A program made the position numbers and the translations under genes. The notes beneath the pieces are model-generated. The model had not been told where the DNA came from and did no database searches. It worked only from the letters and a program-made list of their open reading frames with translations. This document shows, piece by piece, positions 27,415 to 37,072 of a stretch of 64,000 bases of DNA. Origin of the DNA: Chromobacterium sp. IIBBL 290-4 (GTDB lineage: Bacteria; Pseudomonadota; Gammaproteobacteria; Burkholderiales; Chromobacteriaceae); contig NZ_CP100128.1 in the NCBI RefSeq assembly GCF_024207115.1, positions 1,550,001 through 1,614,000 of the forward strand, given 5' to 3'. Positions within the stretch are counted from its first letter, which is position 1; every line of letters begins with the position of its first letter.

Positions 27415-28125
27415 ATGAACATCGGGGGTGGCATGGCGCTGGCAGGCGGCGTATTGAGCCTGGCTTCCGCCGCCTGTCTGTCGGCCGAGCCGCTGCGGCT
27501 GGTGAATCTGTCGCCGCTGGACGCGCCCAATATGGTGGCGATGCGACGCACGCTGGATGCCGTTTTCGATAAGGCGGGCCTGAGCTACACCATCCAGTAT
27601 CTGCCGCCTGAGCGGGCGCTGGCCGACTTCATCGCCGGCCGCTTCGACGGCGATCCCAACCGCGGACCGCAATTTCACGCGTTGTTCCCCGCGGCCATCC
27701 GGGTCGAGCCGCATTTGCGCACTGCCTGGTATTACGCTGTCAGCGCCTCGGCCGATGTCCGCCCTCATTCCTGGGCGGATCTTGGGCAATACCACATCGC
27801 TTTTCTGCGCGGCCTGCATGGCATCGATCTGAAAACCCGCCATGTGGCCCGCCGCGAAATGCCGGCTAGCCAGGATGCCTGCATCCGGATGGCGCTGATC
27901 CGGCGCGTGGATTTGTGCGTGGTGTCCAGCGAAACCGCCGGTCGTTGGCCCTTGCAGGAAAAATACGGCGATCAGGCGCACGCGGTGGCTTTTGAGCATC
28001 TGAACATCTATTTGTGGATGGGCCCCGGCCAACGCGCGGCCGCCGACAAGCTGAGCCTGGCCATGCGGGAGATGGCAGCCCGCGGCGAGCTGCAAAAATT
28101 GATGGGTCCTTACCGGACGGATTGA
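27415..28125 (+). CDS. periplasmic solute-binding (family 3) protein
   Basis: 236 residues with signal peptide (MALAGGVLSLASAACLSA). The rest matches the family-3 bilobed fold in outline: EPLRLVNLSPLDAPN, PPERALADFIAGRFDGD, and the C-terminal LSLAMREMAARGELQKLMGPYR typical of these proteins. No ABC permease or ATPase is adjacent, so it is an orphan, as often found in Chromobacterium-like genomes. Ligand unknown. It may work as a sensor or scavenger instead of a transporter part. Confidence 0.78.
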   Translation: MNIGGGMALAGGVLSLASAACLSAEPLRLVNLSPLDAPNMVAMRRTLDAVFDKAGLSYTIQYLPPERALADFIAGRFDGDPNRGPQFHALFPAAIRVEPHLRTAWYYAVSASADVRPHSWADLGQYHIAFLRGLHGIDLKTRHVARREMPASQDACIRMALIRRVDLCVVSSETAGRWPLQEKYGDQAHAVAFEHLNIYLWMGPGQRAAADKLSLAMREMAARGELQKLMGPYRTD

Positions 28126-28209
28126 GCGCGCCCTGTCCGGCGATGACATTGGCAAAACGGGCGGGAGGGAGTAAGTTGAAGCTTCTTCTCGTCCCGTGGA
28201 GGCTTGCCC

Positions 28210-28569
28210 ATGATTACCGTCAGCGTTGTGTATCCGCAGTATGCCGGCGCCCGTTTCGATTTCGACTATTATCTGCAGCGCCATATTCCGCTGGTGCGGC
28301 AACTGGTGGGCAGCGCGCTGCGGGCGGTGACGGTGGAGAAAGGGCTGTCCGGCGCCGAGTCCGGCAGCGAACCGGGCTATATCGCGGCGGCGCGGCTGAC
28401 TTTCGATTCCGTGGAGTCGTTCCAGAAAGCCTTCGGCCCGCACGCGGCGCGCATCATGGGCGATGTGGCCAATTACACCGACATCCAGCCGGAAATCCAG
28501 TACAACGAAACCCTGCTGCAGGAAGCGCACCAGCCGGTTGTCAGCGGCTGGTACGCCGACGCGCAGTAA
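28210..28569 (+). CDS. EthD-family protein
   Basis: 119 residues from ATG 28210 with GGAGGC upstream. Matches EthD/dimeric alpha-beta barrel proteins: MITVSVVYPQYAGARFDFDYYLQRHIPLVRQLVG, and C-terminal ADIQPEIQYNE-like strand. Family members include a protein needed for ETBE degradation and others of unknown role; most lack a catalytic centre identifiable by eye. Single gene, tail to tail with the glycosylase at 28573. Confidence 0.85.
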   Translation: MITVSVVYPQYAGARFDFDYYLQRHIPLVRQLVGSALRAVTVEKGLSGAESGSEPGYIAAARLTFDSVESFQKAFGPHAARIMGDVANYTDIQPEIQYNETLLQEAHQPVVSGWYADAQ

Positions 28570-28572
28570 GCC

Positions 28573-29781
28573 TCAGCCGCGCAGTTTTTCGGCCAGGCCG
28601 GCCGGGGCCTGGGCGATGGCCAGCCGCGGCGTGCCGTGCCAGCGCGCCAGCCGGCCCAGCGCGGCGCCGATATCGTCCGCCAGCCGTTGGCTGGCGCGCA
28701 CGCCGGGCTCCAGATGCAGCGCCTTCACTTCGAACACGCCTTGCGCGCGGTGCGCCTTGGCGTCCATCCGGCCTATCAGCTTGCCGCGGTTGAGCAGCGG
28801 CAGCGTGAAGTAGCCGTATTGGCGCTTGGGCGCCGGGGTGTAGCACTCGATCTTGTAATCGAAATCGAACAGCTCCAGCGCGCGCTTGCGGTCCCAGACC
28901 AGCGGGTCGAACGGCGATAAAAACACGGTATTGCCGCTTTTCAGCCGCTCGTCGCGCGCCTGTTCCAGCTCGGCTTGCAGGCTGGCGTGGACGAAGGCGT
29001 CGTGGCTCCAGCCTTCCACTTTTACAGGCAGCAGCTCGCCGGCGTCGGCCAGGCCGTGCAGCAGCTCGGTGTAGGGCGCGCGCTTGAGCCGGTAGTAGTC
29101 CGCCACCCAGGCCGGCTTGACCAGGCCCAGCGCGCGGCAGCTGTTGCGCACCTGCGCCTGCCTGACCTGTTCCGGCGAAGCCAGGTCGCGCGCGTCGTCC
29201 CAATCCGGCAACACCCGCTCGGCCAGGTCGTACACGCGCTGAAAGCCGCGCCTTTCCTTCACCATCAGCCGGCCCAGCGTGAACAGCGCCTCCAAATGGC
29301 GCTTCTCCGGCTTCCAATCCCACCAGCCGCCGCCCTTGCCGTCCTTGCGCTCGAAATCGGCCGAGCGGGCCGGGCCGTGTTCGCGGATGTGCTCGACGAT
29401 GGCCTCGATGTCGGCGCGGTGCTGGTCGTACCAACGTTGCGAAAACTTCCAGCCCATAGCCTCGGCGTTTTTCATCCGGTGCCGCATCAGGCCATAGTCT
29501 TCGGTCGGCACGAAACAGGCTTCGTGCGCCCAGTATTCGAACAACGCCCCTTCGGCCAGCAATTGCTCCAGCCAGGCCGGATCGTAGTGGCCTATGCGGC
29601 TGAACAACACCAGATAGGGGCTGCGCGCCACCACGCTGATGGTGTCGATCTGCAACAGCGCCATGCGGCGGATGGCGGCCAGCGCGGCGGCCTTGTCCGC
29701 CTTGCGGCGCGGCGCGGCCAGCAGGCCCTGGGCGGCCAGTTGCAGGTGGCGGGCTTGTTGCAGCGAGAGATGAACAGTCAT
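28573..29781 (-). CDS. YcaQ/AlkX-type winged-helix DNA glycosylase
   Basis: 402 residues from ATG 29781 (MTVHLSLQQARHLQL). It belongs to the HTH_42 superfamily. The catalytic QxD motif appears as LQIDTISVV near residue 43, distinguishing the YcaQ type from the QxQ of AlkZ. Other conserved blocks are YWAHEACFVP and SPFDPLVWDRKRALELFDFDYKIE. YcaQ unhooks DNA interstrand crosslinks and removes bulky N7 adducts. The Ogt-like gene in the same window is unrelated in position. A longer reading to 30087 crosses into the divergent VOC gene and is not used. Confidence 0.88.
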   Translation of the reverse strand: MTVHLSLQQARHLQLAAQGLLAAPRRKADKAAALAAIRRMALLQIDTISVVARSPYLVLFSRIGHYDPAWLEQLLAEGALFEYWAHEACFVPTEDYGLMRHRMKNAEAMGWKFSQRWYDQHRADIEAIVEHIREHGPARSADFERKDGKGGGWWDWKPEKRHLEALFTLGRLMVKERRGFQRVYDLAERVLPDWDDARDLASPEQVRQAQVRNSCRALGLVKPAWVADYYRLKRAPYTELLHGLADAGELLPVKVEGWSHDAFVHASLQAELEQARDERLKSGNTVFLSPFDPLVWDRKRALELFDFDYKIECYTPAPKRQYGYFTLPLLNRGKLIGRMDAKAHRAQGVFEVKALHLEPGVRASQRLADDIGAALGRLARWHGTPRLAIAQAPAGLAEKLRG

Positions 29782-29910
29782 GGCGCGAGCAGTCGTGGTG
29801 GGTGGGAAAACTATAACAGGCCCTGGCTTTGTCGACATTTTATTGATGACATGGACATTAAATGTCGACTGTGGCAGTGTGGACAGCCCAGCCTCAACAA
29901 AGGACAGAAC

Positions 29911-30282
29911 ATGATCAGCCACATCGACCACCTGGTGCTGACGGTCAGGGACATCGAGGCCGCGGTGGCTTTCTATCGCCGCGCGCTCAAGCTGGACGAC
30001 GTCACTTTCGGCAATGGCCGCCGCGCGCTGCGTTTCGGCAATCAGAAAATCAATCTGCAGACGCTGGGTCAGGAAACGCGCAACCACGCCGCCATCGGCT
30101 GCGGCGATTTATGCCTGATCACCCATTTGCCCTTGGCCGAGGTGGCGGAGCATCTGAAGCGCGAGGGCGTGGCCGTCGTCGAAGGGCCGGTGACGCGCAG
30201 CGGCGCGATGGGGCCGATCACCTCGGTGTATTTCAACGATCCCGACGGCAATCTGATCGAAGTCAGCACTTATAGTTTTTGA
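29911..30282 (+). CDS. VOC-family (glyoxalase-like) protein
   Basis: 123 residues from ATG 29911 with AAGGA upstream. One vicinal-oxygen-chelate module of two beta-alpha-beta-beta-beta units: MISHIDHLVLTVRDIEAAVAFY contains His6 and the C-terminal FNDPDGNLIEVSTY the last Glu, the usual metal ligands. Family roles include glyoxalase, dioxygenase and antibiotic-binding proteins; substrate unknown. The longer open frame from 28975 is a shadow of the glycosylase. Confidence 0.88.
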   Translation: MISHIDHLVLTVRDIEAAVAFYRRALKLDDVTFGNGRRALRFGNQKINLQTLGQETRNHAAIGCGDLCLITHLPLAEVAEHLKREGVAVVEGPVTRSGAMGPITSVYFNDPDGNLIEVSTYSF

Positions 30283-30427
30283 ATAGGCATGATGACAAGC
30301 GCAAATGTGTCGATGCCGCCAGGCCGCGCAGTCCGACGGGCTGCATCAGGCCGGGCGCGGCAAGGTTTCGACGCTTGCCTGGGCAGGCTGCGAGAAAACC
30401 CGGAGCGATTCAACAGGAAGGACAGAC

Positions 30428-30820
30428 ATGGCGGAAAAAACGGTGCCGTCGGCCGAGGCGGTGGTGCGCGAATTCTGGCGTTTGATGGCCAGCAATGATT
30501 TCGAGGCGGTCAAGGCGGTGCTGGCCGATGATCTGGTGGTGGACTGGCCGCAATCTCAGGAACGCATCCGCGGCGCCGACCGCTATGCGAGGATGAACGC
30601 CGAGTATCCGGCGCATGGGCCGTGGCGTTTCCGCATCAACCGGCTGGTGGCCAGCGGCGACCAGGTGGTCACCCAGGTGAGCCTGGGCGACGGCGTGCAA
30701 TCGGCCGAGCCGGTGTCGTTTTTCACCGTGGCCGGCGGCCGCATCGTGCGCTTGCTGGAATATTGGCCGCAAGCCTATCCGGCGCCGGAAAACCGCCGCC
30801 ATCTGACCGAGCCGGCCTGA
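30428..30820 (+). CDS. SnoaL-like (NTF2-fold) protein
   Basis: 130 residues from ATG 30428 (ribosome site AGGAAGGA). Residues 10-120 follow the SnoaL pattern: VVREFWRLMASNDFEAVKAVLADDLVVDWPQS and FTVAGGRIVRLLEYW. This fold is used by polyketide cyclases and small isomerases and is often uncharacterised. A methyltransferase follows after 10 bp and probably shares the transcript. Confidence 0.82.
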   Translation: MAEKTVPSAEAVVREFWRLMASNDFEAVKAVLADDLVVDWPQSQERIRGADRYARMNAEYPAHGPWRFRINRLVASGDQVVTQVSLGDGVQSAEPVSFFTVAGGRIVRLLEYWPQAYPAPENRRHLTEPA

Positions 30821-30830
30821 AGGAGACGCC

Positions 30831-31439
30831 ATGCAGGATTTTATCGAAGTGGAAAGCCCTATTGATTTGCGCCAAACCGAAGATGCGGCGCAATGGGCGG
30901 CCGAGGCGATGATCAAGCGGCCCTGGCGCACCGAATTCTTCGACCGTTTCGCCCAGGAGCTTGCCGGCGCGCAGCGGGTGCTGGAGTTGGGTTCGGGCCC
31001 CGGCTTTCTGGCGCGGCACTTGCTGGACGCTTTGCCGCAGCTGCGTTTGGATTTGTACGATTTTTCCGAGGCGATGCATGCGCTGGCGCGCGAGAGGCTG
31101 GGCGTTCAGGAAAGCCGGGTCCGTTTTCGTCTGGGCGATTTCCGCCAGGCGGATTGGGCGGATGATCTGCCGAGTTTCGACGCGGTGATCACCAATCAGG
31201 CGGCGCATGAGGTGCGGCACAAACGCCATTTGCCGGCGCTGCATCGCCAGGCGCGTTCCTTGTTGCGGCCGGGCGCTCCCTATTTGCTGTGCGACCATTT
31301 CGCCGGAGAGGGCGGCATGGCCGACGATCAGCTGTACGCGACAGTGGAGGAACAGCGCGCCGCTTTGCGCGAAGCGGGATTTGGCGAGGCGGACTTGTTG
31401 CTGCAAAAGGGCGGACTGGCCTTGTTCCGCGCGCGTTGA
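30831..31439 (+). CDS. SAM-dependent methyltransferase
   Basis: 202 residues with ribosome site AAGGAG. Class I Rossmann motif VLELGSGPGFLARHLLDALPQ (motif I) and LYDFSEAMHALARE (motif II), then RFRLGDFRQADW. No target-specific domain. The frame starts 10 bp after the SnoaL-like gene. Substrate unknown; small molecule likely from the compact form. Confidence 0.85.
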   Translation: MQDFIEVESPIDLRQTEDAAQWAAEAMIKRPWRTEFFDRFAQELAGAQRVLELGSGPGFLARHLLDALPQLRLDLYDFSEAMHALARERLGVQESRVRFRLGDFRQADWADDLPSFDAVITNQAAHEVRHKRHLPALHRQARSLLRPGAPYLLCDHFAGEGGMADDQLYATVEEQRAALREAGFGEADLLLQKGGLALFRAR

Positions 31440-31451
31440 GGCGCGGCGGCG

Positions 31452-32219
31452 TTAGCGCGCGGCCTGCGTTTTGGCAAGGTAGCCGTTCACCAGCCTGTCG
31501 TAGCTGCCATCCTGGCGCATGGCGTGCAGAGCATGGTTGAAACGGCGCAGCAGCGCCGCTTGCGGCGAGGTTTTGTTGATGGCGAGGAAAGAAGGATTGG
31601 TCACCAGCGCCTCATGGGACAGCGGCAGGTCGCGGTAAGCGTTTTCCTGAATCGCCAGCTGCAAGGCTTCGCGTATGCCCAGCACCACATCCAGCCGTCC
31701 CAGCCGCAGCTGTCTCAGATTTTGCTGGTCGCTGTCGCCGTCCAGGGCGGCGAAGCGGCCTTGCCGCCGCGCGCGGTCGAAGGCGTTGCCATAGCTCCAG
31801 CCGGCGATCACACCCACTCTTTTGCCGTCCAGATCCTCCAGCTTGCGATAACCCTTGCCCGGCGCGGCATAGGCCATCACCACGCTTTCGTAAAACAGCG
31901 GCTGGCTGAAGTCGAACAAGACTTCGCGGTTGACGGTTTTGATGATGCCGCCGGCCGCGGCGCGGCCCGCCCCGAGCTCTTGCAAAGCCTCTCGCCAGGA
32001 TACCGCGCGCTGGACGGCGGCGATGCCGGCGCGATGGCAGATCGTGGAGACCAAGAGCGGATAGAGTCCCGCCACCCCTTGTTGGTCCTGATACATCAGC
32101 GGGGGATTGCTGGCGTCGAAATCGACGATCAAGCTGACAGGTTTTTCGCTGAGGGCGGATGCGCAGGCGAAGAGCAGCGACAAGGCGGCCAGCATTCGGG
32201 ATAGCGCGGCGATCGGCAT
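31452..32219 (-). CDS. periplasmic solute-binding (family 3) protein
   Basis: About 255 residues from ATG 32219 with signal peptide (LAALSLLFACASALS). Family-3 fold: FDASNPPLMYQDQQGVAGLYPLLV, FSQPLFYESVVMAYAAPGKGYRKLEDLDGKRVGVIAGWSYG in part, then LRRFNHALHAMRQDGSYDRLVNGYL. No transport partners adjacent; second orphan binding protein of this window. Tail to tail with the methyltransferase. Ligand is likely an amino acid, given the fold, but this is not shown. Confidence 0.82.
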   Translation of the reverse strand: MPIAALSRMLAALSLLFACASALSEKPVSLIVDFDASNPPLMYQDQQGVAGLYPLLVSTICHRAGIAAVQRAVSWREALQELGAGRAAAGGIIKTVNREVLFDFSQPLFYESVVMAYAAPGKGYRKLEDLDGKRVGVIAGWSYGNAFDRARRQGRFAALDGDSDQQNLRQLRLGRLDVVLGIREALQLAIQENAYRDLPLSHEALVTNPSFLAINKTSPQAALLRRFNHALHAMRQDGSYDRLVNGYLAKTQAAR

Positions 32220-32270
32220 AGACAAGATTTCGAAATATTGAGCTGATCTTCAGAATAGCCCGATCGAGCA

Positions 32271-32300
32271 TAAAAAAACGGAACCCGCAGGTTCCGTTTT
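32271..32300 (-). terminator. intrinsic terminator of pyruvate kinase gene
   Basis: Stem AACGGAACC / GGTTCCGTT; on the minus strand it is followed by TTTTTTT. It lies 21 bp after the stop. Confidence 0.88.
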
Positions 32301-32320
32301 CGCTTGTCCCCCGCAGAGGA

Positions 32321-33727
32321 TTACGGGTAGACGATGCGCAGCAGATTGGTGGAGCCGGGGGTGCCGAAAGGCACGCCGGCGATGATCACCATGGGCTTGC
32401 CCTGCTCGGCCAGGCCCAGCTTGGTGGCGCTGAAGGTGGTCTTCACCACCATGTCTTCCAGATTTTCCGCGTCCGGACCATGCCAGGCCACCACGCCCCA
32501 GACCAGGGTGACGCGGCGCGCGGTTTCCAGCTTGGGCGAAATGCCCAGGATGGGGGTGGACGGGCGTTCGCGCGCCAGCGACAGGCAGGTGGCGCCGCTG
32601 GTGGTGAAGGCGACCGACACCGTCACCGGCAGCAAGGTGCTGACCTTGCGCACACAGGCGGCGATGGCGTCGGTGCGGTCCGGCTCGTCGGCGGCGCTGT
32701 AATCCAGCGCCATCACCTTGCGGTAGTCCGGCGCGCTTTCCACGCGGCGGATGACGCGGTCCATGATCTGCACCGCTTCCAGCGGGTATTGGCCGGCGGC
32801 GGTTTCGGCCGACAGCATCACCGCGTCGGCGCCTTCATACACGGCGGTGGCCACGTCGTTGGCTTCGGCGCGGGTCGGGGTCGGCGCGGTGATCATCGAT
32901 TCCAGCATCTGGGTGGCGACGATGACCGGGCGGCCCAGATGGCGGCACTGGTGGACGATGCGGCGCTGCACCACCGGCACGTCTTCCGGCGGCAGCTCCA
33001 CGCCCAGGTCGCCGCGGGCCACCATCACGCCGTCGGCCAGCGTGGCGATGGCTTCCAGATCGTCCACCGCCGACGGTTTTTCGATCTTGGCGACGATGCC
33101 GACTTGCTTGCCGACGATGTCGCGCAGCTCTTTCACGTCATTCGCGGTCTGCACGAAAGACATGGCCACCCAGTCCGCGCCTTCGCGCAGCGCGAATTGC
33201 GCGTCCAGGCGGTCTTTGTCGGTGATGGCGGACAGCGGCAGCACGGTGTGCGGCAGATTGAAGCCCTTATTGCTGGACAGATCGCCGCCGACGGTGACGC
33301 GGGTGACGATGCGGCGCGGATGCATTTCGGTCACTTCGAAGGACAGCTTGCCGTCGTTCACCAGGATGCGGTGTCCCGGCTCCAGCGCTTCGAACGCCTC
33401 CGGGTGCGGCAGCGTGGCGCGCTCGGCGTTGCCTTCCATTTCATCCAGCACGAATTCATAGCGGTCGCCGGTTTTCACGGCTGTGGGGTGCGGGAACTTG
33501 CCGATGCGCAGCTTGGGGCCTTGCAAGTCCACCAACACGCCGATGGGGCGGCCCAATGCTTGTTCGGCGGCGCGGATGGCGGCCAGGCGGGCGCGATGAT
33601 CGTCGTGGCTGCCGTGGCTCATATTCAGGCGGAACACATTGACGCCGGCGCGGGCCAGATCGAGGATTTTTTCCGGAGAGCTGGACGAGGGGCCCAGCGT
33701 GGCGAGGATTTTGGTGTTGCGAAGCAT
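32321..33727 (-). CDS. pyk: pyruvate kinase
   Basis: 468 residues from ATG 33727; an upstream open stretch to 33991 is not conserved. Conserved blocks: TKILATLGPSS, FRLNMSHGSHDDH, the Lys/Glu active site IVAKIEKPSAVDD, MVARGDLGVELP and CHLGRPVIVATQMLESM with the MTAPTPTRAEANDVA region as ITAPTPTRAEA. It makes ATP and pyruvate from phosphoenolpyruvate, the last glycolytic step. Type I or II (pykF or pykA) cannot be separated by eye. Single gene with own terminator. Confidence 0.96.
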   Translation of the reverse strand: MLRNTKILATLGPSSSSPEKILDLARAGVNVFRLNMSHGSHDDHRARLAAIRAAEQALGRPIGVLVDLQGPKLRIGKFPHPTAVKTGDRYEFVLDEMEGNAERATLPHPEAFEALEPGHRILVNDGKLSFEVTEMHPRRIVTRVTVGGDLSSNKGFNLPHTVLPLSAITDKDRLDAQFALREGADWVAMSFVQTANDVKELRDIVGKQVGIVAKIEKPSAVDDLEAIATLADGVMVARGDLGVELPPEDVPVVQRRIVHQCRHLGRPVIVATQMLESMITAPTPTRAEANDVATAVYEGADAVMLSAETAAGQYPLEAVQIMDRVIRRVESAPDYRKVMALDYSAADEPDRTDAIAACVRKVSTLLPVTVSVAFTTSGATCLSLARERPSTPILGISPKLETARRVTLVWGVVAWHGPDAENLEDMVVKTTFSATKLGLAEQGKPMVIIAGVPFGTPGSTNLLRIVYP

Positions 33728-34501
33728 GGCGGTCCTTTGCGGCCGGTTCCGGCCGGTTAGGTGAGAGCGTTGTTCATGCGGCTGCCGCGGCTTTGCTGGC
33801 CTGCGGCGTCGCCCTGGAACCCATCCGGCCTGGCATGGGCGAGACGGCGTTGCCATGCTGCGGTTGTTCCATGTCGAGATAATGCCACGGCGGCAGCCCT
33901 TGTTATTTGCGCTGGGTCCAATCCGGCTCAGGAGATGAGGCCTGCGCCTGTCTCCGTGATCCGGCTCTCCCATGCCGCCATGCTGCCACAACTGGATTGT
34001 AGCGGCGGAATTACCTTAAAACGGTCGTTTGTAGGAAAATAAGCGCCGCGCTTTGTTTTTTTCAAATATGCGCATTTGTATTTTCGATTATTTTCGTATT
34101 TTTTCTTTTTCAAAATTTCAGCGGCACGAGCTGAATAGGCTTGATTCGCAAGGAATCGCGCATCGAATGGATGTTGCGATGCGACATGCGCGCCAAAACG
34201 CGTCTTGCCGCGTCTGAGCGGCTTAATTTGTATGCAGACAAGCCGAGTTAGCAGATGTAGCGTTTGACTACATTAATCATGTTATTGTTTTTATTGAACA
34301 ATTTTATTTTTAGGCGCATGGTCGAATAGTGGGAAAGTGAAAAAGCACGTTTTTTTTTCAATGGGTGATTGACATCTGTCTGTTCGGGAATAGAATTGTC
34401 CGCAAATAAAACGAACGTCATAAGCAAAAAAAGCAACATACGCGCAACGTTGACACCCCGCTGTTAACCCTGCCGATTTGCCGGCAACCAGGAGAACCTA
34501 C
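33728..34501. other. 774-bp intergenic region between pyk and glpK, AT-rich right half
   Basis: From about 34040 to 34460 the DNA is strikingly AT-rich (for example the run of T at 34352). Short open stretches have no ribosome site or homology. It must contain the divergent pyk and glpK promoters; the best promoter candidate is at 34369-34396. Nothing else is recognised. Confidence 0.6.
34369..34417 (+). promoter_or_regulatory. candidate glpK promoter with GlpR-like half-sites
   Basis: TTGACA (34369-34374), 16-bp spacer, TAGAAT (34391-34396), a near-ideal sigma-70 pair. TGTTCG at 34381-34386 lies between them, and AACGAAC at 34410-34416 just downstream; both resemble GlpR-type half-sites and the second recurs before glpD. 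Confidence 0.6.
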
Positions 34502-36004
<1,503 letters not shown>

Positions 36005-36075
36005 TCCGCGACCGCGACTACGACCCGCCGCCGCGAGCGGCGGGCATTCCTAGATAAAGTTGGAAAGAGACAATC

Positions 36076-36777
36076 ATGAATCCTTTGATGGGCGAATTCA
36101 TCGGCACCGCCTTGCTGGTGCTGCTGGGCAACGGCGTGGTGGCCAATGTGCTGCTGAAGAATACCAAGGGCCATAACAGCGGCCTGATCGTGGTGGCCTT
36201 CGGTTGGGCGATGGCGGTGTTCGTCGGCGTGTTCAGCGTGGCGGCGATCAGCGGCGCCCACCTGAACCCGGCGGTATCGGTGGCGCTGGCCGTGGCCGGC
36301 AAGTTTCCGTGGGAAAAAGTGCCGGGCTACGTGGCCGCGCAGATGCTGGGCGGCATGGCCGGCGCCGGCCTGATGTGGGTGATCTACCGCAAGCATTACG
36401 AAACCACCGACTGCGCCGACACCAAGCTGGCCACCTTCTGCACCGGCCCGGCCATCCGCAGCCTGCCGGGCAACCTGGTGTCCGAGATCGTCGCCACCTT
36501 CGTGCTGGTGTTCGCCATCCTGTCCATGGTGGGCCCGAAAATGTCGCTGGGCGCCATCGAGGCGCTGCCTGTCGCGCTGCTGGTGCTGGGCATAGGCGTG
36601 TCGCTGGGCGGCACCACCGGTTACGCCATGAGCCCGGCGCGCGATCTGGCGCCGCGCATCATGCACGCCATCCTGCCGATTCCGGGCAAGCGCGACAGCG
36701 ATTGGGGCTATGCCTGGGTGCCGGTGGTCGGTTCGCTGATCGGCGGCACGCTGGCGGCGCTGGCCTACACCTTCTGA
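36076..36777 (+). CDS. glpF: glycerol facilitator (aquaglyceroporin)
   Basis: 233 residues, six membrane helices plus two half-helices. The first pore motif is the standard NPA (64-66, GAHLNPAVSVAL). The second position is SPA (186-188) in GYAMSPARDLAPR instead of NPA; Arg and Asp of the glycerol selectivity region are kept. It lets glycerol through the inner membrane so that glpK can trap it. Gap after glpK 71 bp, ribosome site GGAAAGAGA. Strong terminator follows. Confidence 0.93.
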   Translation: MNPLMGEFIGTALLVLLGNGVVANVLLKNTKGHNSGLIVVAFGWAMAVFVGVFSVAAISGAHLNPAVSVALAVAGKFPWEKVPGYVAAQMLGGMAGAGLMWVIYRKHYETTDCADTKLATFCTGPAIRSLPGNLVSEIVATFVLVFAILSMVGPKMSLGAIEALPVALLVLGIGVSLGGTTGYAMSPARDLAPRIMHAILPIPGKRDSDWGYAWVPVVGSLIGGTLAALAYTF

Positions 36778-36800
36778 TCGGGGCTGGCTGGAATGCGATG

Positions 36801-36834
36801 ACGGCGCGCTTGATGCGCGCCGTTTTCTTTTTTT
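36801..36834 (+). terminator. intrinsic terminator after glpF
   Basis: Stem ACGGCGCGC / GCGCGCCGT, TTGAT loop, then TTTCTTTTTTT. Separates glpKF from glpD. Confidence 0.9.
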
Positions 36835-36976
36835 GTTCGTTTTTCCGATACGCGCGAGCGCGGCCGGTTTCAGCATGGAAAGTCCTTCTATTCAAAGCTT
36901 TTTCATTCATTCTGGACTATGTTTCGCTCAGGCGGATAGCTGTTGAAGATGTCTTATACCGCTGATGTGTCGTAAA

Positions 36977-36993
36977 AACGAAAAATAACGAAC
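36977..36993. promoter_or_regulatory. AACGAAN direct repeat upstream of glpD, candidate GlpR site
   Basis: AACGAAA (36977-36983) and AACGAAC (36987-36993), 10 bp apart and 80 bp before glpD, in AT-rich DNA. AACGAAC also occurs in the glpK promoter. No glpR gene is in the window. Confidence 0.5.
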
Positions 36994-37072
36994 TAAAAAT
37001 GTTTTATTTGTGTTCCTTGTTAGCTATCTTGGATAGAATGGGAACATGGAGAAACGCAAGGATCGGGCAAAA

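Noticed and set aside
28975..30282. 435-residue plus-strand frame ending in the VOC protein
   Set aside because: Only the last 123 codons from 29911 show the VOC fold; the upstream part is antisense to the glycosylase and includes the divergent promoter gap.
34248..34439. 63-residue minus-strand frame before glpK
   Set aside because: Overlaps the best glpK promoter, has no ribosome site and mirrors AT-rich sequence.
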